This document shows, one piece after another, positions 8,074 through 16,570 of a DNA stretch of 64,000 nucleotides; position 1 is the first letter of the stretch; each line of letters opens with the position of its first letter. The position numbers were made by a program, and so were the translations under genes. Origin of the DNA: CALESS01 sp964405455 (GTDB lineage Bacteria > Chloroflexota > Anaerolineae > Anaerolineales > Anaerolineaceae); NCBI GenBank assembly GCA_964405455.1, contig CAYOOA010000007.1:1-64000 (forward strand), given 5' to 3'. The notes under the pieces are model-generated. The model was given only the letters and a program-made list of their open reading frames with translations. It did no database searches and had not been told where the DNA came from.

Positions 8074-8756
8074 ATTGGGAAAGACACAACCAGCAATTGA
8101 TTGCCTGCCGCCGCTGCCCGCGCCTGGTGGAATGGCGCGAACGGATGGCGCGCGAAAAGCGGGCTGCCTTCCGGGATAGGGAGTACTGGGGTAAGCCTGT
8201 CCCGGCCTTTGGCGACCCGGCCGCGCGCCTGCTAATCCTTGGCCTGGCGCCCGGGGCGCACGGCTCGAATCGCACCGGGCGGATGTTCACCGGCGATAGC
8301 TCTGGCATCTTCCTGTATGCAGCCCTGCACCGGGCTGGCTTTGCCAACCAGGATCACAGCGAACAAATTAACGACGGACTAACGTTGAAGGATGCCATGA
8401 TCACAGCCGTGGGTCGCTGCGCTCCACCGGATAATAAGCCCACCCCACAGGAGTTGAGTAATTGCCGCCCCTGGCTGCTGGAAGAGTTGGATATGCTGCC
8501 CCAATTGGAAGGCGTTGTGACTCTCGGAAAAATTGCTTTTGATGCAGCCTGGGATATCTACGGCAGCCGCTCCACTATACAATCACGGCCGGTTTTTGCC
8601 CACGGAGCTTTTTATGAACTGGGGAACGGATTGCCCTGGCTGCTGGCCAGCTACCATCCCAGCCGTCAGAATACACAGACCGGCCGGTTAACGCCGGCCA
8701 TGTTTGATGCCATCTGGGAGAAAGCTTTCCAGTTGTTAATTGGGGAAAAAGATTGA
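8070..8756 (+). CDS. Type-5 uracil-DNA glycosylase (UdgB)
   Basis: Base-excision repair enzyme that removes uracil, and in family 5 also hypoxanthine or xanthine, from DNA. The 228-residue protein carries the family-5 motif GLAPGAHGSNRTGRMFTGD (from residue 58) and the C-terminal motif SYHPSRQNTQTGRLT. The first motif lacks the catalytic Asp/Asn of other families, which is normal for UdgB. Cysteines C13 and C16, with later ones in GRCAPP and NCRPW, fit the family's 4Fe-4S cluster. It overlaps the preceding TetR stop by 4 bp, which may be only compact packing and need not mean a shared function. Confidence 0.92.
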   Translation: MNWERHNQQLIACRRCPRLVEWRERMAREKRAAFRDREYWGKPVPAFGDPAARLLILGLAPGAHGSNRTGRMFTGDSSGIFLYAALHRAGFANQDHSEQINDGLTLKDAMITAVGRCAPPDNKPTPQELSNCRPWLLEELDMLPQLEGVVTLGKIAFDAAWDIYGSRSTIQSRPVFAHGAFYELGNGLPWLLASYHPSRQNTQTGRLTPAMFDAIWEKAFQLLIGEKD

Positions 8757-8846
8757 GATGGGATTCATCCATTTTGTATAATCCTTGTATATAGATTACT
8801 GGATTCAAACGGTAATCGATTGTACAATCATGGGGTGAGGTGAACC

Positions 8847-9584
8847 ATGAAACGATTTAAATTACTCTGGCTGTTGCCTGTTATATTGCTAGTCCTGGTG
8901 GGCGGTTTCGTTTTTTGGGCGGAAACTCCATCCGTAGCGACTGCTGAAGCAGTGAATGCGCTGCAAAACAGTGCCGACGTCACCGTCCAGCGTGAAAATG
9001 GTTGGTACGTTTTCACCCCGACTGCAGCACAACCGCAAACCGGTTTTATTTTTTACCCCGGCGGGCGGGTGGATGCTCGCGCCTACGCCCTGGCCTTGCG
9101 TGAAATTTCTGCCCGGGGGTACCTGGTGGTGCTTGTGCCCATGCCCTTGAACCTGGCAGTGTTTGATCCGGCCGCAGCCAGGGATGTGCTGGCGGCTTTC
9201 CCCCAAATCCAACATTGGGTGGTTGGAGGTCATTCATTGGGTGGATCCATGGCGGCGAATTTCGCTGCAGCAAACCCGGCAAAAGTGCAGGGTTTGGTTT
9301 TTTGGGCCAGTTACCCGGCCTCCTCCGACGATTTGTCAAAATCACCCATCCTGGTCATCTCGATCTATGGTTCAGAGGACGGCCTGGCGACTGGAGAGAA
9401 GATTGCGGCGTCGAAAGCCTTGTTACCAGCCGATACGATTTGGGTGAAAATTGAAGGAGGAAATCATGCCCAGTTTGGCAGTTATGGCGTCCAACCGGGA
9501 GATAATCCGGCCTCCATCAACCCGGCTGAACAGCGCACCCAGGTTGTTGAAGCAACTTCAAATTTCCTGGCGGGTATAAAATAA
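8847..9584 (+). CDS. Membrane-anchored alpha/beta hydrolase
   Basis: A 245-residue protein with an N-terminal hydrophobic segment (residues about 4-24) that is probably a signal anchor, followed by an extracytoplasmic alpha/beta hydrolase domain. The nucleophile elbow is GHSLGG, the acid lies in GSEDGL and the catalytic His in GGNHAQFG, so the triad appears complete. The fold resembles the alpha/beta hydrolase family with a FYPGG oxyanion segment. Ribosome-binding site GAGGTG precedes the ATG. It forms a run with the next hydrolase and the selenocysteine redox protein. The substrate is unknown. Confidence 0.8.
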   Translation: MKRFKLLWLLPVILLVLVGGFVFWAETPSVATAEAVNALQNSADVTVQRENGWYVFTPTAAQPQTGFIFYPGGRVDARAYALALREISARGYLVVLVPMPLNLAVFDPAAARDVLAAFPQIQHWVVGGHSLGGSMAANFAAANPAKVQGLVFWASYPASSDDLSKSPILVISIYGSEDGLATGEKIAASKALLPADTIWVKIEGGNHAQFGSYGVQPGDNPASINPAEQRTQVVEATSNFLAGIK

Positions 9585-9591
9585 AGATAAT

Positions 9592-10563
9592 ATGAAAATT
9601 CTCAAAATCATCGGCCTGGTACTGCTTGGGATCATCCTGCTCATCGCTATTGTGCCATTTTTGATCCCGATTCCACCCCTTGAAGATACAAAACCAGTGG
9701 CAGAATTGGCTGATCCGGACAGCCTTTTCGTCGACCTGGACGGCTTAACGGTTCATTACAAGAAAATGGGTGCAGGGGAGCCGATCTACATCCTGTTGCA
9801 TGGGTTTGGAGCCAGCACCTATTCATGGCGTGAAGTCATGCCGACGCTTAGCCAGGCGGGTACCGTGATTGCCTACGACCGCCCGGCTTTTGGCTTGACC
9901 GACCGGCCCATGCCGGGAGAATGGCAGGGGCCAAGCCCGTACAGCTATGCCTACCAGACGGATATGGTTATCCGGCTGATGGATGCCCTGGGAATTGAAA
10001 AAGCCATCCTGGTGGGGAATTCAGCCGGCGGAACGGTGGCAGCTGCCGCGGCATTGAAGTACCCCCAACGAGTAACCGGCCTGGTCCTGGTGGACGCAGC
10101 CATCTATACGGACAATTCATCCTCACCTCTCCTGGGATGGCTGCTCAAGACGCCCCAGGCTAACCGCCTGGGCCCTTTATTCACGCGTAATATTCGCACC
10201 TGGGGGCTGGATTTTCTCAAAACCGCCTGGCATGATCCCTCCCGAATCACCCCGGAAATCTACGAGAATTACCAGAAGCCGCTGCAAGTGAACAACTGGG
10301 ATAAGGCCTTGTGGGAACTAACCCGTGATTCCGGCCGGGAGGATATCACCGGGAAACTGGATCAATTCCAGATGCCCGTCCTGGTCATCACCGGGGACGA
10401 TGATCGGATTGTGCCGACTGCGCAAAGCTTGGAACTGGCAGCTGCCATTCCGGGCAGCCAGCTAGCGGTGATTCCGGCCTGCGGCCACGTTCCCCAGGAG
10501 GAGTGCCCGCAGGCGTTTATGCAAGCCCTGCAAAAATTTGTAAATGAATCCATCATCCAGTAG
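9592..10563 (+). CDS. Alpha/beta hydrolase with N-terminal membrane anchor
   Basis: A 323-residue protein with one hydrophobic N-terminal helix (residues about 4-24) and an alpha/beta hydrolase domain. It has LLHGFGAS (oxyanion segment), VGNSAGG as the nucleophile elbow, TGDDDRIVP for the acid and CGHVPQEECP for the His. It belongs to the broad group of hydrolases and haloperoxidase-like esterases; the exact reaction cannot be read from sequence. It starts 7 bp after the preceding hydrolase and its stop is 7 bp before the selenocysteine gene, so the three are likely one transcript. Confidence 0.82.
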   Translation: MKILKIIGLVLLGIILLIAIVPFLIPIPPLEDTKPVAELADPDSLFVDLDGLTVHYKKMGAGEPIYILLHGFGASTYSWREVMPTLSQAGTVIAYDRPAFGLTDRPMPGEWQGPSPYSYAYQTDMVIRLMDALGIEKAILVGNSAGGTVAAAAALKYPQRVTGLVLVDAAIYTDNSSSPLLGWLLKTPQANRLGPLFTRNIRTWGLDFLKTAWHDPSRITPEIYENYQKPLQVNNWDKALWELTRDSGREDITGKLDQFQMPVLVITGDDDRIVPTAQSLELAAAIPGSQLAVIPACGHVPQEECPQAFMQALQKFVNESIIQ

Positions 10564-10570
10564 AGGACAA

Positions 10571-11041
10571 ATGAAAAAGATTGAAAAGCAAACTCCTGCG
10601 CCCGACTTTATGCTGACCGACACCCGCGGTCAGACCATCCGGTTGGAAGATTTCAGAGGCCGGGTGGTTGTTCTGGTGTTGACGCGCGGCTTTGCCTGAC
10701 CGTACTGCCGCGGGCATTTGGCGCAGTTGCGCCAGGATTATGCAGAATTTAACCGGCGGGGCGTGGAAATCCTGGTTCTCGGACCGGACGGTCCCAACGC
10801 CTTTAAACGCTACTGGGAGGAAGAAAAGATGCCTTTCATTGGCATGGCGGATATCCGCTCGCAGGTGGCGGACCGCTACTACCAGGAGGTCAATCTATTC
10901 AAATTCGGCCGCATGCCGGCATTGTTCGTGATTGACGGGCAAGGATTGGTTCGATACAGCCATTATGGAGATTCCATGTCGGATATCCCCGCCAACCGGG
11001 ATGTGCTGGCAGTCATCGATCAAATTATGCAGGAAGGCTGA
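10571..11041 (+). CDS. Peroxiredoxin/thioredoxin-like selenoprotein (in-frame UGA = Sec43)
   Basis: A 156-residue redoxin of the AhpC/TSA-like class, thiol-dependent peroxide or disulfide reductase by family. The frame starts at ATG 10571 (GAGGA 5 nt upstream) and is uninterrupted except for TGA at 10697-10699, codon 43. Around it the product reads TRGFA-U-PYCRGHL, where homologues have a Cys in a GFxCPYC active site, giving a U-x-x-C redox motif (U43, C46). Conserved sequence continues at full quality for 113 codons after the UGA, which argues against decay. A stem-loop 25 nt downstream fits a bacterial SECIS element, and selB is at 63076. Ordinary gene callers would truncate this gene or begin it at TTG 10718. 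The electron donor is not known. Confidence 0.88.
10697..10740 (+). promoter_or_regulatory. UGA codon and candidate bacterial SECIS stem-loop
   Basis: After the UGA at 10697-10699 the mRNA can form a perfect 6-bp stem TGGCGC (10719-10724) / GCGCCA (10729-10734) with loop AGTT. A weaker outer pairing GCAT (10714-10717) / ATGC (10739-10742) is possible. The loop begins 25 nt after the UGA and its second base is G. Both fit the published description of bacterial SECIS elements (short apical loop about 16-37 nt after UGA, G in the first two loop bases). The stem was read by eye, not folded by computer. Confidence 0.72.
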
Positions 11042-11092
11042 TTCTTCCTCAAGTATTGCATCAATTCAGGATAGGAGAAAAGCTGACAGCAT

Positions 11093-11217
11093 ATGTCATT
11101 GCGAAAGAGCGAAGCGACTGGAGTAATCTACCTTTGAAATGTTTCTACCGGCAAACAGGAGGTTGCTTTACCCAGAGGGTACACTTCGGGCGCCCCTGAC
11201 GGGGCTCGCAATGACAT
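11093..11217. repeat. REP/MITE-like element with inverted ends
   Basis: A 125-bp stretch bounded by the 12-bp inverted repeats ATGTCATTGCGA (11093-11104) and TCGCAATGACAT (11206-11217). The start continues as AAGAGCGAAGCGACTGGA, close to the TGTCATTGCGAGxGAAGCGA family of dispersed elements known in many bacteria. No coding potential is evident. It fills most of the gap between the selenoprotein gene and the eno terminator. Confidence 0.7.
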
Positions 11218-11250
11218 CAGGTTGATTTCCCGAATTCCTGTTGAATAAAC

Positions 11251-11286
11251 AAAAAGAGCGGATGGATTGGTCCATCCGCTCTTTTG
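11251..11286. terminator. Bidirectional terminator between the selenoprotein gene and eno
   Basis: An 11-bp perfect stem GAGCGGATGGA (11256-11266) / TCCATCCGCTC (11271-11281) with TTGG loop is flanked by AAAAA on the left and TTTT on the right. It therefore works as an intrinsic terminator in both directions for the two convergent transcripts. Confidence 0.9.
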
Positions 11287-11299
11287 ATGGTTGAAAGGC

Positions 11300-12589
11300 T
11301 TAGCGCCGCAGGGCGTCCCAACCGGCGTAGGTGGCGGTTTCTTCCAGCTCGGCTTCGATGCGCAGGAGTTGGTTGTACTTGGCCACGCGGTCGGAGCGGG
11401 CGGGAGCGCCGGTCTTGATCTGGCCCATGTTGAGGGCGACGGCCAGATCGGCGATGGTTGAGTCTTCCGTCTCACCGGAGCGGTGGGAGGTGACGGCGCG
11501 CCAGCCGGCCCGCTGGCAGGTTTCGACTGCTTCGATGGTTTCGGTCAGGGTGCCGATCTGGTTCAGTTTGACCAGCAGGGCATTGGCGGCGTGTTCCTTG
11601 ATGGCGCGGCGGACGCGGATCGGGTTGGTGACCAGCAGGTCGTCGCCGACGATTTGGATGCGACTGCCAAGTTCAGCGGTCATCAGCTTCCAGGCATCCC
11701 AGTCATCCTGGGCCAGGCCGTCTTCGATGGAGACAATCGGGTATTGGTCCACCCAGTTCTTCCAGAAGCCAACCATTTCTTCGCCGGTCAGCATCTTGCC
11801 TTCCTTGCGCAGATTGTACTTCTTGGTTTCTTCGTCATAGAGTTCCGAGGCGGCAGGGTCAAGGGCGATGCAGACCTGCTCGCCGGGTTTGTAGCCAGCC
11901 TGGATGATGGCTTCGAGGATTACTTCCACAGCTTCGTGGTTGGCCTTCAGGGCGGGGGCGTATCCGCCTTCATCACCCACCAGGGTGATGTAACCTTTCT
12001 TCTTCAGGACGGTCTTCAGGGCGTGGTAGATTTCAGCGCCCCAGCGCAGGCCTTCCGCAAAGGAGGGAGCGCCGAGCGGCATGACCATGAATTCCTGGGC
12101 GTCGGTGGACTGCCAGGCAGTGTGGGCGCCGCCGTTGAGGATGTTCATCATCGGGACGGGCAGGACGTGGGCGTACACACCGCCAATATAGCGGTAGAGC
12201 GGCAGACCGAGCGAATTGGCGGCCGCCTTGGCCACAGCCAGCGAGGTGCCCAGCATGGCATTGGCGCCCAGGCGGGATTTATTGGGGGTGCCGTCCAGTT
12301 CCAACATGGCCATATCGATGGCGCGCTGCTCCACGGCATCATAGCCGAGCAGGGCGTCGGCAATATCGCCGTTGACGTTCTCTACCGCTTTCAGGGTGCC
12401 TTTGCCCAGGAAGCGGGATTTATCGCCATCGCGCAGCTCCAGGGCTTCATGGATACCGGTGGAGGCGCCGGAGGGAACCGCAGCCCGGCCCCAGGAACCA
12501 TCAGCCAGGATCACTTCCACTTCAACGGTGGGATTACCGCGTGAGTCGAGAACTTCCAATGCAGAAATTGATTCAATAATTGTTTCCAT
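11300..12589 (-). CDS. eno: Enolase
   Basis: Converts 2-phosphoglycerate to phosphoenolpyruvate in glycolysis; also an RNA degradosome partner in some bacteria. The 429-residue product has ALEVLDSRGNPTVEVEV at the N-terminus, the GEEIYHAL-like loop (here GAEIYHALK), the metal ligands in VGDEGGYAP, SIEDGLAQDDW and GDDLLVTN, and the catalytic Lys in KLNQIGT with SHRSGET following. The ATG at 12589 is chosen because AAGG lies 9 nt upstream; an ATG three codons earlier (12598) is possible. A TATACT -10-like box lies upstream on the minus strand near 12650, between pyrG and eno, so eno may have its own promoter. Confidence 0.96.
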   Translation of the reverse strand: METIIESISALEVLDSRGNPTVEVEVILADGSWGRAAVPSGASTGIHEALELRDGDKSRFLGKGTLKAVENVNGDIADALLGYDAVEQRAIDMAMLELDGTPNKSRLGANAMLGTSLAVAKAAANSLGLPLYRYIGGVYAHVLPVPMMNILNGGAHTAWQSTDAQEFMVMPLGAPSFAEGLRWGAEIYHALKTVLKKKGYITLVGDEGGYAPALKANHEAVEVILEAIIQAGYKPGEQVCIALDPAASELYDEETKKYNLRKEGKMLTGEEMVGFWKNWVDQYPIVSIEDGLAQDDWDAWKLMTAELGSRIQIVGDDLLVTNPIRVRRAIKEHAANALLVKLNQIGTLTETIEAVETCQRAGWRAVTSHRSGETEDSTIADLAVALNMGQIKTGAPARSDRVAKYNQLLRIEAELEETATYAGWDALRR

Positions 12590-12686
12590 TTCCTTCATCC
12601 TTATTGTTGAAATCCAGGCGATTTCTCGCCGGGTTAATTGTGCGGATTTGCACAAGTATAACCGAATTCCAATCCACCTGGGAGGA

Positions 12687-14336
12687 TTATTCCTCGTCGC
12701 TTCCCAGCTTGCCACTCTTGCGGAAAGGCACTCCGGCCCGCTCACAGGCTGCCCGCATGAAGGCGACAAACAGAGGGTGCGGTCGATTCGGTCGCGAAAG
12801 GAATTCCGGGTGGAATTGCGAAGCCAGCATGAAGGGATGATCGCGCAATTCGGCAATCTCCACCAACCGTCCATCCGGTGAAAGCCCGGAGAAAAGCATG
12901 CCGTGTTCTTCAAAAGCCTGGCGGTAGGCGTTGTTGAATTCAAAGCGGTGGCGGTGGCGCTCCTCGATTTGAGGTTGTTGGTAGGCAGTTGCGGCCTTGG
13001 TGCCCGGCACCAGCTGACAGGGATACAACCCCAGGCGCATGGTTCCGCCCATATCGGTGATGCCCTGCTGCTCGGGCATTAAATCAATCACGGGGTAAGG
13101 GGTATTGCGGTCGAATTCGGTGGAGTTGGCTTCTTCACTCTGGAAAATATGGCGGGCAAATTCGACCACCATGAGCTGCATGCCAAGGCATAAACCCAGG
13201 TAGGGGACCAGGTTTTCGCGGGCAAAGCGGGCAGCCTGGATCTTGCCTTCGATTCCGCGGCCGCCGAAGCCGCCGGGGACAATGATTCCGTTCATTTCAC
13301 GGATTTCTTCCCAGTGCTTACCCTTTTCCACCTCGACGGAATGGATCCAGTGCAAGTCCAGTTCCACACCCAGGTGAAGGGCAGCATGGGTCAAGGCCTC
13401 GCGGACACTCATATAAGCATCATGTAATTCGACGTATTTCCCCACCAGGCCAATCGAGACTTTGGGTTTCTGGCGGCGCACCTCGCGGACGAGGTTCTGC
13501 CATTCAGACCAATCCGGTGTCTCGCGCGGCTGCAAGCCCAATCGGTGCAGGATGTAATCCCCGACGCCAGCTTTTTCCAGCAGTAGGGGCACCTCGTACA
13601 GCACTGAAGTGGTTTCCATCGGGATGACGGCTCTTTTATCGACATCGCAAAACAGGGCGATCTTTTCCCGCATGCTTTCATCCATCGGGTAATCCGAGCG
13701 GGCCACGATCATATCCGGGGCGATACCAATGGAGCGAACCTCCGCCACGGAGTGCTGAGTCGGTTTGGTTTTCAGTTCACCGGTCGCCCCGATATAAGGT
13801 AACCAGGTGACGTGGATGAACATGGTATTTTCGCGGCCAACATCATTTCGCAACTGGCGCAGCGCTTCCAGGAAGGGCAGGGATTCGATATCGCCCACCG
13901 TGCCGCCAACCTCCACCAATACAATCTCTGCACCGGTGGACTTGGAAACCAGGCCAATGCGGCGCTTGATTTCATTCGTTATGTGTGGAATGACCTGGAT
14001 GGTGCCGCCCAGGTAATCTCCGCGGCGTTCTTTGGCGATCACCTCGGCATAGACCTGCCCGGTGGTAATGTTGCAGACCCGGCTTAAGCGGTTATCAATA
14101 AAGCGTTCGTAGTGGCCCAGGTCCAGGTCGGTTTCTGCGCCGTCGTCCAACACATACACTTCACCGTGCTGGTAGGGACTCATGGTCCCCGGGTCCACGT
14201 TGATGTATGGATCCAGCTTTTGCACCGCGACTGCAAAACCGCGTTCTTTTAGCAACCGGCCGATTGCAGCTGCAGTCACGCCTTTGCCGACTGAGCTAAC
14301 CACGCCGCCGGTGAAGAAAATATACTTGGTTGGCAT
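12687..14336 (-). CDS. pyrG: CTP synthase (glutamine hydrolysing)
   Basis: Makes CTP from UTP with glutamine and ATP. The 549-residue protein has the synthase domain starting MPTKYIFFTGGVVSSVGKG (P-loop) followed by the KLDPYINVDPGTMSPYQHGE block, and a C-terminal class-I glutamine amidotransferase domain from about residue 300 with the nucleophile in YLGLCLGMQ and the catalytic His-Glu pair in SQFHPEF. Three start codons are adjacent (GTG 14342, ATG 14339, ATG 14336); 14336 is preferred because GAGG at 14347-14344 is then 7 nt away. It lies upstream of eno, a common bacterial pairing. Confidence 0.97.
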   Translation of the reverse strand: MPTKYIFFTGGVVSSVGKGVTAAAIGRLLKERGFAVAVQKLDPYINVDPGTMSPYQHGEVYVLDDGAETDLDLGHYERFIDNRLSRVCNITTGQVYAEVIAKERRGDYLGGTIQVIPHITNEIKRRIGLVSKSTGAEIVLVEVGGTVGDIESLPFLEALRQLRNDVGRENTMFIHVTWLPYIGATGELKTKPTQHSVAEVRSIGIAPDMIVARSDYPMDESMREKIALFCDVDKRAVIPMETTSVLYEVPLLLEKAGVGDYILHRLGLQPRETPDWSEWQNLVREVRRQKPKVSIGLVGKYVELHDAYMSVREALTHAALHLGVELDLHWIHSVEVEKGKHWEEIREMNGIIVPGGFGGRGIEGKIQAARFARENLVPYLGLCLGMQLMVVEFARHIFQSEEANSTEFDRNTPYPVIDLMPEQQGITDMGGTMRLGLYPCQLVPGTKAATAYQQPQIEERHRHRFEFNNAYRQAFEEHGMLFSGLSPDGRLVEIAELRDHPFMLASQFHPEFLSRPNRPHPLFVAFMRAACERAGVPFRKSGKLGSDEE

Positions 14337-14455
14337 CATCACACCTCGTCAAGGTTCTTTGAAGAATGGAAAGGAGCGGTTATTGACGAAAATAAGATTG
14401 TCTTGTCAAAATTATAACGTTTTTCCAGGCTTTATATCTCAATAAAAATAGAAGC

Positions 14456-14495
14456 GGGTCGGAAAGAAGTTGGTGGTTTCTTTCCGACCCGGTCT
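14456..14495 (-). terminator. Terminator after the S1-domain gene
   Basis: A long stem formed by GGGTCGGAAAGAA (14456-14468) and TTCTTTCCGACCC (14478-14490), followed on the minus strand by a T-rich stretch (14453-14440, CTTCTATTTTTATT). It ends the minus-strand transcript of the S1 protein. Confidence 0.8.
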
Positions 14496-14519
14496 TTACA
14501 CTCGATCGATCGAGTTCCC

Positions 14520-15407
14520 TTACGATTGCGGTTTGTTATCCAGTGTGCGGGAGAAGATTTCTTCCGTTTCCTGGGAAACGTTTTTGGCCTTGGGGCCGGT
14601 TTCACGCTGTTGCTTGCGGGATTTGGCCTTCTCCATGGCGGCGCGCAGGGCGATTTCCATGGCAGTTGGTTCAGCTTCCACGGGAGCCTGCTCTTCCAAT
14701 CCGGCCAGCAATTCATCAGAGACTTCGGCTGCATTTCCAGCGCGCTTGCGCGGGGCTTTCTTTGGGGTCCGGCGGGGAGCTGCAGGAGCAGCGCCTTCGC
14801 CTGAAGCGGCGGCAGTCTGGCGAACGCGGGAGGGTCTCGGTTCCACCGGGCGAACTTCGACCGGTTCGGGCTCAACCTTTTCCGGTTCCGGCAGCAGGGC
14901 TTTCATGCTCAGTTTGATTTGTTTCTTCTTGCGGTTGACATCCAATACCAAGGCGTCGATTTCATCGCCTTCCTTGACCACATCACCGGGTTGGCGAACA
15001 TATCCGTGAGCCATCTCGCTGATGTGAACCAGGCCGGGTCGTTCAGCGCCGATTTCTACAAAGACGCCAAACTTTTCCAGGCGAACGACCGTGCCGTGCA
15101 CGTGCATATCTTTCTTGATCTCGCGCCACTCCAGGTCGAGGGGTTTGATCATGGTCAATTCGACGTGATCTTCTTTGACCTTCTTAACCCAGACTTCAAC
15201 TTCCTGTCCAACCTGCAAGACATCTTCAACGCGTTTGATCGGTTCGTTGGTCGGCGAAACCAGCTGAGAGATGTGGATCACCGCCGGGACGCCAACGCCG
15301 ATGTCAATGACCGCACCTGCCAAGCTGATCTTGACCACCTTACCGGTAAAATGCTGTTTAACTTTGATTTCCGGGCGGTTGGATTCCGCTTCCATGCTTA
15401 ATTCCAT
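14520..15407 (-). CDS. Two-S1-domain RNA-binding protein
   Basis: A 295-residue cytosolic protein with two S1 (OB-fold) RNA-binding domains, residues about 18-90 and 95-172. The second is the better match, with VVRLEKFGVFVEIG and LVHISEMAHGYV. The C-terminal 120 residues are low-complexity and charged (Pro, Ala, Glu, Lys, Arg rich), probably disordered. It resembles a shortened ribosomal protein S1 or the general stress protein 13 group; with only two domains it is unlikely to be the sole S1. Start at 15407 has GGAGAG 5-6 nt upstream. The acidic/basic tail may mediate protein or RNA contacts. Confidence 0.85.
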   Translation of the reverse strand: MELSMEAESNRPEIKVKQHFTGKVVKISLAGAVIDIGVGVPAVIHISQLVSPTNEPIKRVEDVLQVGQEVEVWVKKVKEDHVELTMIKPLDLEWREIKKDMHVHGTVVRLEKFGVFVEIGAERPGLVHISEMAHGYVRQPGDVVKEGDEIDALVLDVNRKKKQIKLSMKALLPEPEKVEPEPVEVRPVEPRPSRVRQTAAASGEGAAPAAPRRTPKKAPRKRAGNAAEVSDELLAGLEEQAPVEAEPTAMEIALRAAMEKAKSRKQQRETGPKAKNVSQETEEIFSRTLDNKPQS

Positions 15408-15510
15408 TAGAACTCTCCATAAGGTGTGATTTCAGCAAAGATGGATTATACCGCTTGTGAAAAAAACTGTCAATTAATTCATATGCTTCGATTTTCCAAT
15501 GAATCAAGGT

Positions 15511-16560
15511 TTATGAATGAATTTCCGGGTCACGTTGGATTTCGGCTATTTCAGACGCAGCATTCTTGGGCATTGCGGGCAGCAACCGGAAACACACGAA
15601 CCCCACCAGCAAAGGCAGCCAAAAAGTGAGAGCGCGAAATGTAAGCATGATGACTGTATCCGCACCGGGTTCCACCCCCAGGGTGCGCAGGAAGAGCGGC
15701 CAGACGCTTTCAACGATGCCTATTCCGGAAGGGGTGGGGGAGACTACCACAAACTGGTAGCCCAGGCTGAAGCCGGCCACAATCGTTCCCGGCGAAAATG
15801 GCAGCTGGTAAGCCAGGAAGCAAACCAGGAAAATCAGCATCAACAGGGCCTTGCTGGATATGGCCATCAGGGACAGGATGATTAACTGGCGCGGATTTTT
15901 ACGCAGAAGCACTACACCATCCGCGGCTTCGTAGGCAAACAGGCGGGCATTATCCGGAGCAATTAATTCGCGTTTCAGGATAGGGCGCAGCAGCCAGTTT
16001 AGTCTTTCCACACACCAGGCCAAGACATTGCTTAAGATCCGGGCAGATTTCATGGCCAGGTAAAGCCCGATGGAGAGACCGGCTGCAATGGCCAGCAGGA
16101 AGAAAAAGCCAGTCATTTCTCCCCAGTACAGATTGTTACGGCGGGCCAGGACCGCCAGGCCAAGGATAACAACACTGAGTAATCCGACCGTTTCAAAGAG
16201 CATGTTGATAGCCCAGGCAACCGTGACTCGGGAACTGGCGTTCCCGCGCCGTTTTCCTTCCACCAGTTGCACGGCCAATATGGAGGCTACGCCGCCCGTG
16301 GATACTACGTTAACGAAAAAGCCGGCCGAAGTGGTGATAACCATGTGCAACCAGGTTTCGTTCAGCCCCACTACTTTATAGATGTAATTAAGAATGACCC
16401 CTGAAAGGGTGATCCAGGCGAGTGCAATGAGTACACCTAATAATAAATACCCCCACTCTCCCTCTTTGAGTGTATCGCCGATTTGCTTAAATTCAGCAAT
16501 CTGGGTGTAAATAAACCAGGCTGCCAGTACGATGACGATTAAAAAGAGAATCTTGCGCAA
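15511..16560 (-). CDS. Flippase-like / lysylphosphatidylglycerol synthase TM-domain membrane protein (UPF0104)
   Basis: A 349-residue polytopic membrane protein with about eight hydrophobic segments. The block SAGFFVNVVSTGGVASILAV and the later VVVSPTPSGIGIVES match the membrane domain shared by MprF flippases and UPF0104 proteins. No catalytic aminoacyl-transfer domain is attached, so lipid translocation or another membrane role is more likely than lysyl transfer. Start is TTG at 16560, 10 nt after the htrA-like stop, indicating an operon Ctp - HtrA - this protein. Confidence 0.78.
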   Translation of the reverse strand: MRKILFLIVIVLAAWFIYTQIAEFKQIGDTLKEGEWGYLLLGVLIALAWITLSGVILNYIYKVVGLNETWLHMVITTSAGFFVNVVSTGGVASILAVQLVEGKRRGNASSRVTVAWAINMLFETVGLLSVVILGLAVLARRNNLYWGEMTGFFFLLAIAAGLSIGLYLAMKSARILSNVLAWCVERLNWLLRPILKRELIAPDNARLFAYEAADGVVLLRKNPRQLIILSLMAISSKALLMLIFLVCFLAYQLPFSPGTIVAGFSLGYQFVVVSPTPSGIGIVESVWPLFLRTLGVEPGADTVIMLTFRALTFWLPLLVGFVCFRLLPAMPKNAASEIAEIQRDPEIHS

Positions 16561-16570
16561 AAAGGTCTGC

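Noticed and set aside
10697..10699. The UGA as a plain nonsense mutation making the redoxin a pseudogene, or a frameshift
   Set aside because: Frame is identical before and after, downstream sequence is conserved to the C-terminus, UGA sits at the catalytic Cys position and a SECIS-like stem plus selB are present.
11483..12544. A 353-codon plus-strand frame opposite enolase
   Set aside because: Enolase is unmistakable on the minus strand; the opposite frame is repetitive in Gly/Asp/Val as expected of a shadow.
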